From Bacillota bacterium (lineage in GTDB: Bacteria; Bacillota; Clostridia; Christensenellales; CAG-138), in the NCBI GenBank assembly GCA_023416895.1, contig JAEZGQ010000179.1, forward strand, positions 1 to 8,929: 8,929 nt of DNA. The letters run 5' to 3'. How positions within the stretch are numbered: the first letter of the stretch is position 1; each line of letters begins with the position of its first letter. The translations under genes were made by a program, and so were the position numbers. The notes below the pieces were generated by a model. It did no database searches. It was not told where the DNA came from and saw only the letters and a list, made by a program, of their open reading frames with translations. Of the stretch, positions 6,273 through 8,929 are shown piece after piece.

Positions 6273-6323
6273 AAAAGGGTTGGCGCATATGCGCCAACCC
6301 TTTTTTGTAGTCAAAAACCCTTT
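6273..6323. terminator. Bidirectional terminator, copy B of the palindromic repeat
   Basis: Bases 6273-6304 are a perfect 32-base palindrome whose left half is AAAAGGGTTGGCGCAT, followed by more T residues on the plus strand and preceded by A residues that serve the minus strand. It ends the protease unit (+) and lies 42 bases past the stop of the converging remnant (-). A second CCCTTT (6318-6323) offers an alternative partner for AAAGGG, as in copy A at 1665-1714. Confidence 0.88.
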
Positions 6324-6345
6324 GTCATTAACGCTAGCTTACGCT

Positions 6346-7000
6346 TTACCGCGCTGCCCGGTACCCAATGCCATACATAATCGACATGCTTTTCACTGGG
6401 ATGATCAGGCAGTCGCTCGCTTCGTCGTAATAGGAACCTCTTACGCGCGTGGTGTTCCCTCTGCTGTCGATGGCAATGCCAAATAGATGTTCAGCCACCT
6501 CGCCGGGGAGGAGCGTGTAGGGAATGGAAACAAAGCTCGCACCGCTTAACCGCGAAATGCTGCGTACTTTGCCGCGCTTCACATAGATCGCGGACATGCC
6601 AAATACCGGCCTATCTCCAATGAGCTTACGTGCGTATTTCGAAAGCTCTGAGGGGACGGTGAACTTAAGGGTCGCTTCGCCATTTGCTTGCTTTTGCAGT
6701 GCCTTAAGCGCCTTAAGGTCGATCGTGAGGGGAGGGAACGAGCCGTTGCCGCTAATTGTGAGGCTGCCTGCTCCGGCGCTTATGAGGCTTTGGAGTGCAT
6801 TTTGCGAAAGCGTGACGGAAAGTGCGATGGTATCCAGCGGCACATTGACGTTGATTGTCACGTTAGCGGCGTTTGCGGCGTTACCCTGCGCTGCCGCATC
6901 AATGCTTTTTGAGCGCGCCGCTTACAACATCATCGGGAATGCTTGCATTTGCCGTGTTGTTTGTCCCCGGCGTTGCGTTACTGGTGGGAAAAGCGCTCCG
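6346..7000 (-). pseudogene. Frameshifted remnant of a Firmicutes surface-protein C-terminal module
   Basis: The longest frame (from a GTG at 6861, 171 residues) has no signal peptide, membrane helix or ribosome binding site. It resembles the end of a beta-rich module that often precedes the SLH region of Firmicutes surface proteins: QNALQSLISAG, DLKALKALQKQ, KLIGDRPVFGMSAIYVKRGK, SIPYT, GIAIDSRGN and MYGIGY appear in the expected order. The adjoining frame upstream (7000 to 6899) encodes a Thr/Asn linker and IPDDVVSGALKK, the usual beginning of this module; it joins correctly if one base is removed from the A5 run (T5 at 6906-6910). A terminator at 7034-7071 separates it from any upstream promoter, and the frame stops right after the module with no SLH domain. 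Both ends are therefore missing. The family match is from memory of its pattern. Confidence 0.65.
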
Positions 7001-7033
7001 TCATCTTTGTTGAAAGGTAAATTGCAAGGGACG

Positions 7034-7071
7034 AAAAAAGCAAAGGGGGCTTCGGTACAAGTGCGCCCCCT
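7034..7071 (-). terminator. Rho-independent terminator of the oxidoreductase transcript
   Basis: Read on the minus strand, AGGGGGC (7071-7065) pairs with GCCCCCT (7050-7044) around a 14-base loop that can extend the stem with CTT/AAG. TTTGC and then TTTTTT (7039-7034) follow. It lies about 200 bases beyond the oxidoreductase stop at 7266. Confidence 0.75.
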
Positions 7072-7265
7072 CAAAAGCTGGAACGAAAATTGTACGCAAA
7101 AAAGGTAGATCAGGTCGCGCTATGCTCCTGTCATGAGAAGAAAACGGGCGTGCGATAGACTTAGGCTCGGCTTTGCCTTCGGCTCCGTTCCTTCGTAGGC
7201 TAGTGTGGTGTGGGCCTTCGCGGGCCACTTCAAACCTCTCCGAAGTGACGTCGCTTTCGGCGGCC
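7072..7265. other. 3' region of the oxidoreductase gene with small hairpins
   Basis: About 190 bases between the oxidoreductase stop and its terminator. Hairpins can be read: CACTTC/GAAGTG (7227-7232 with 7243-7248), and an overlapping GTGG/CCAC stem near 7208-7229. GC-rich short repeats of the TCGGCT type occur near 7166-7187. Open frames exist on the minus strand but lack a binding site and look like chance. Possibly an intergenic repeat or a 3' regulatory RNA; no function is assigned. Confidence 0.3.
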
Positions 7266-8222
7266 TTATAAGCTCCCCCAGCTTTCGCGCAATTTGTGAA
7301 CGATGCGCATGATCGAAAGCGTTTCCTCGTGCGGCATTTCCTCGCACTCGATCCTGCCCGCAGCAATGGCCTTTTTCGCGGCCTCCACCTGGTATTCATA
7401 GCCGCTTATTTGCGCGGGGGCAAAAAAGGTTTCCGTGAGCGTGCATTTGCCGTCGTAAACGTCCACGCGCGCGGGGTTGTTGATGTTATCCACAGCAAGG
7501 TAGCCGTTTGTACCGTAGATTACACCCCGCCTGTCGGTGTTTGCGAGCATGGTGGAATAAAGGCTGGCGGTCACTCCGTCGCGGTAGTGGAGCAAAATGC
7601 TGTTCTGCTCGTCCACGCGCTCATCTGTGAGCACAGCGTCTGAGATAACCTCATCGATCGGCGCGCTGTGGTACATGCGCGCGAAGTTGATGGGGTATAC
7701 GCCAAGGTCCAAAAGCGCGCCGCCCGCGTAAGCGTGCTTCACAAGCCGCTCCACATGTGTCAGCCGGTAACCGAGGTTTGCCTGCAAGGAAACGATCTTT
7801 CCGATGCACCCTTTTTCAAGCCGTTGACGGATCATAGGTACCACGGGCATGAAGCGCGTCCACATTGCCTCGCAGAGAAAAACACTCTTTTCGCGGGAAA
7901 TGGCAACGAGGCTTTCCGCTTCGGCGGCGGTTACGGTAAAGGGTTTTTCGCACAAAACCGGCTTTCCCGCCTCGAGGGTGCGTTTTGTGTACTTGTAATG
8001 GAGCGTGTTCGGCAGCGCAACGTAAACAAGCTCTATGTCCTTGTCTGTAATCAGCTCATCGTAACTGCCGTATGCGCGGGGGATGTTGTGCGCCTTCGCA
8101 AACGCGTGCGCCTTATCAAGCTCGCGCGAGGCCACAGCCAAACATGTAGCGCCTTCCATGGCGGAAAGTGTGCGTGCCATGGCGCCCGCGATGATACCCG
8201 TGCTCAAAATTCCTACGTTCAT
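7266..8222 (-). CDS. Gfo/Idh/MocA family NAD(P)-dependent oxidoreductase
   Basis: This 318-residue cytoplasmic enzyme has an N-terminal Rossmann fold with GILSTGIIA (4-12) for the dinucleotide, ALPNTLHY (69-76), and the family signature CEKPF (91-95), whose lysine is catalytic in relatives. The C-terminal substrate domain contains EAMWTRF (118-124) and GGALLDLGVYP (167-177), typical of the dihydrodiol dehydrogenase-like branch. It probably oxidises or reduces a sugar, inositol or similar polyol; the substrate cannot be read from sequence. The start is the ATG at 8222 because AAAGGAG lies 7 bases upstream; the longer frame from 8315 begins upstream of this site and overlaps the promoter candidate. 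Length fits the family. It appears to be transcribed alone, ending at the terminator at 7034-7071. Confidence 0.93.
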   Translation of the reverse strand: MNVGILSTGIIAGAMARTLSAMEGATCLAVASRELDKAHAFAKAHNIPRAYGSYDELITDKDIELVYVALPNTLHYKYTKRTLEAGKPVLCEKPFTVTAAEAESLVAISREKSVFLCEAMWTRFMPVVPMIRQRLEKGCIGKIVSLQANLGYRLTHVERLVKHAYAGGALLDLGVYPINFARMYHSAPIDEVISDAVLTDERVDEQNSILLHYRDGVTASLYSTMLANTDRRGVIYGTNGYLAVDNINNPARVDVYDGKCTLTETFFAPAQISGYEYQVEAAKKAIAAGRIECEEMPHEETLSIMRIVHKLRESWGSL

Positions 8223-8286
8223 GGCGTTTCTCCTTTGCAATGGCCTGTAAATTGCGCCTGAATGACGCGAGCCGTACGATGGCTTA

Positions 8287-8315
8287 AGTATACGACATTT
8301 CAGACCACTTCGCAC
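8287..8315 (-). promoter_or_regulatory. Candidate promoter of the oxidoreductase gene
   Basis: On the minus strand TATACT (8292-8287) is preceded, after 17 bases, by GTGCGA (8315-8310), a weak -35. The start codon at 8222 would be about 60 bases from the transcription start. No terminator is seen between this point and the gene at 8334-8630, so read-through from that gene is also possible. Confidence 0.4.
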
Positions 8316-8333
8316 GATGCTATGCGCAAACGA

Positions 8334-8630
8334 TTATTTTTCTGCGGCATAGGCGTTGATGCGCTTCCAAAGATCATGCAAAAAGCTGCTGCCGCGGCTT
8401 ATGAGGATGCCCGTCACAAGGCAGCCGATCCACTGCGGTGCGGCGTGCGCAATGCCAAGAAGCTCAAACACCGAAACGCGCGCCGAAAGTGCAACCGCAA
8501 TGCCCACCGCAAGCGAACAAAGCGCGCTCCACGAAAGTTTTCTCTTTTGCTCATCCCAAATGAGCTTTAAGGTTTCCACCACCGCTTCGGTGAGAAGCCC
8601 CAAAACAAGCACTGTCCAAAAAAGCTCCAT
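8334..8630 (-). CDS. Small three-helix membrane protein, holin-like
   Basis: This 98-residue protein has likely helices near residues 3-22, 36-50 and 66-78, a charged DEQKRK loop (26-31) and a basic, charged tail (HDLWKRINAYAAEK). The last helix ends in TGILISRGSSFLHDL (73-87), similar in style to small phage-holin-like proteins of Firmicutes, but there are no phage genes nearby. The ATG at 8630 is preferred because AGGGGGG sits 8 bases upstream; the GTG at 8639 would overlap that site. The next gene (oxidoreductase, 8222) lies 111 bases downstream on the same strand. Function unknown; holin is only a resemblance. Confidence 0.7.
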   Translation of the reverse strand: MELFWTVLVLGLLTEAVVETLKLIWDEQKRKLSWSALCSLAVGIAVALSARVSVFELLGIAHAAPQWIGCLVTGILISRGSSFLHDLWKRINAYAAEK

Positions 8631-8650
8631 ATCTTTCACCCCCCTAAGAC

Positions 8651-8672
8651 GCGAGGGTTTATCTCCCCTCGC
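8651..8672. other. Hairpin in the leader of the holin-like gene
   Basis: GCGAGGG (8651-8657) and CCCTCGC (8666-8672) form a perfect 7-pair stem with an 8-base loop. On the minus strand it ends about 20 bases before the ATG at 8630, directly upstream of the G-rich binding site, so it could influence translation. On the plus strand TTTCTAT follows, a weak terminator tail with no plus-strand gene to end. Confidence 0.4.
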
Positions 8673-8866
8673 TTTCTATATGTATCGCGGCGCGGACGGC
8701 TTTACCACTGCGCCGCCGCTGCAAAAAGAAGGGGAATTGCACCGAATGGGAAAAATGCACGCTGTGCTATGCCGATGGGGCGAGCGCCTTTGTCGGACGC
8801 CTCTCGCGTTATGGCCGCTATGCACACTTGTGCGGTTTAAGGCGCTTATGAACTAAGTTTTCGTAT
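8673..8866. other. Intergenic region without a supported gene
   Basis: About 190 bases between the partial gene at the right edge and the holin-like gene. Open frames exist on both strands (for example plus 8648-8851, with three cysteines in a short stretch), but none has both a usual start codon and a binding site. A promoter for the holin-like gene probably lies here but could not be placed. Confidence 0.4.
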
Positions 8867-8929
8867 TCAATCTCCAAAATGCGCCTCCGCCTCGGCTAAA
8901 AGCTGCTGCTCGGGAGCGTCCACAATCAA
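8867..8929 (-). CDS. C-terminal end of a gene cut by the window edge
   Basis: On the minus strand, 20 codons from the right edge end in TGA at 8869-8867. The residues (VDAPEQQLLAEAEAHFGD at the end) have the composition of an amphipathic, acidic helix in a real protein. Too little remains to name the family. It shares its direction with the holin-like gene, 236 bases downstream. Confidence 0.5.
   Translation of the reverse strand: MIVDAPEQQLLAEAEAHFGD

Noticed and set aside
6217..6486. Open frame after the protease
   Set aside because: It translates through the terminator palindrome; part of it resembles the frame at 1549-1860 only because both cross the same repeat.
7001..7399. Minus-strand open frames after the oxidoreductase
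   Set aside because: They overlap the end of the oxidoreductase in another frame and run through its terminator, without a binding site.
7668..8261. 197-codon plus-strand open frame
   Set aside because: Antisense shadow of the oxidoreductase gene; its translation has no family features.
8648..8851. Plus-strand frame with several cysteines (CTEWEKCTLC)
   Set aside because: No ATG, GTG or TTG start and no ribosome binding site; the antisense strand is also open, so the signal is not specific.
8356..8856. Long plus-strand open frame
   Set aside because: It runs antisense through the holin-like gene, which has a better binding site and membrane-protein composition.

Overview
The window looks like chromosomal DNA from a Gram-positive, Clostridia-like Firmicute. 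This is inferred from strong AGGAGG-type ribosome binding sites, a surface protein with a sortase-type C-terminus (VPQTG, membrane helix, RRRKA tail), a remnant of a surface-protein module common in Firmicutes, and a PrsW-family protease. No rRNA, tRNA, CRISPR array, integrase or transposase gene was found.

Layout, left to right. Positions 1-1636 (+): a terminator-like hairpin, an unrecognised four-helix membrane protein (144-557) and an EamA/DMT-family transporter (725-1636). Positions 1794-3614 (-): a 606-residue sortase-anchored protein made of cadherin-like and Ig-like domains, convergent with the transporter. Positions 3615-4425: about 800 bases without an intact gene, holding several inverted repeats, what looks like a frameshifted small gene (3886-4169), candidate promoters and a compact run of hairpins (4265-4382) two of which exclude each other. 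Positions 4426-6214 (+): a compact four-gene unit of a membrane-tethered zinc-ribbon protein, a micro-ORF, an eight-helix membrane protein resembling a sensor module without output domain, and a PrsW-like intramembrane metalloprotease overlapping it by 4 bases. A 32-base perfect palindrome acting as terminator closes it. Positions 6346-7000 (-): a frameshifted remnant of a surface-protein C-terminal module. Positions 7266-8222 (-): a Gfo/Idh/MocA oxidoreductase. Positions 8334-8630 (-): a small holin-like membrane protein. Positions 8867-8929 (-): the C-terminal end of a gene running off the window.

The part most worth following up is 4187-6306. The genes are tightly packed, one is apparently translated by coupling, and the last encodes a protease of the family that releases anti-sigma factors. 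Together with a structured leader they suggest a membrane signalling and regulated-proteolysis system whose substrate is not in the window; this is inference. A second theme is a near-identical palindromic terminator repeat used at both convergent gene junctions (1665-1714 and 6273-6323).
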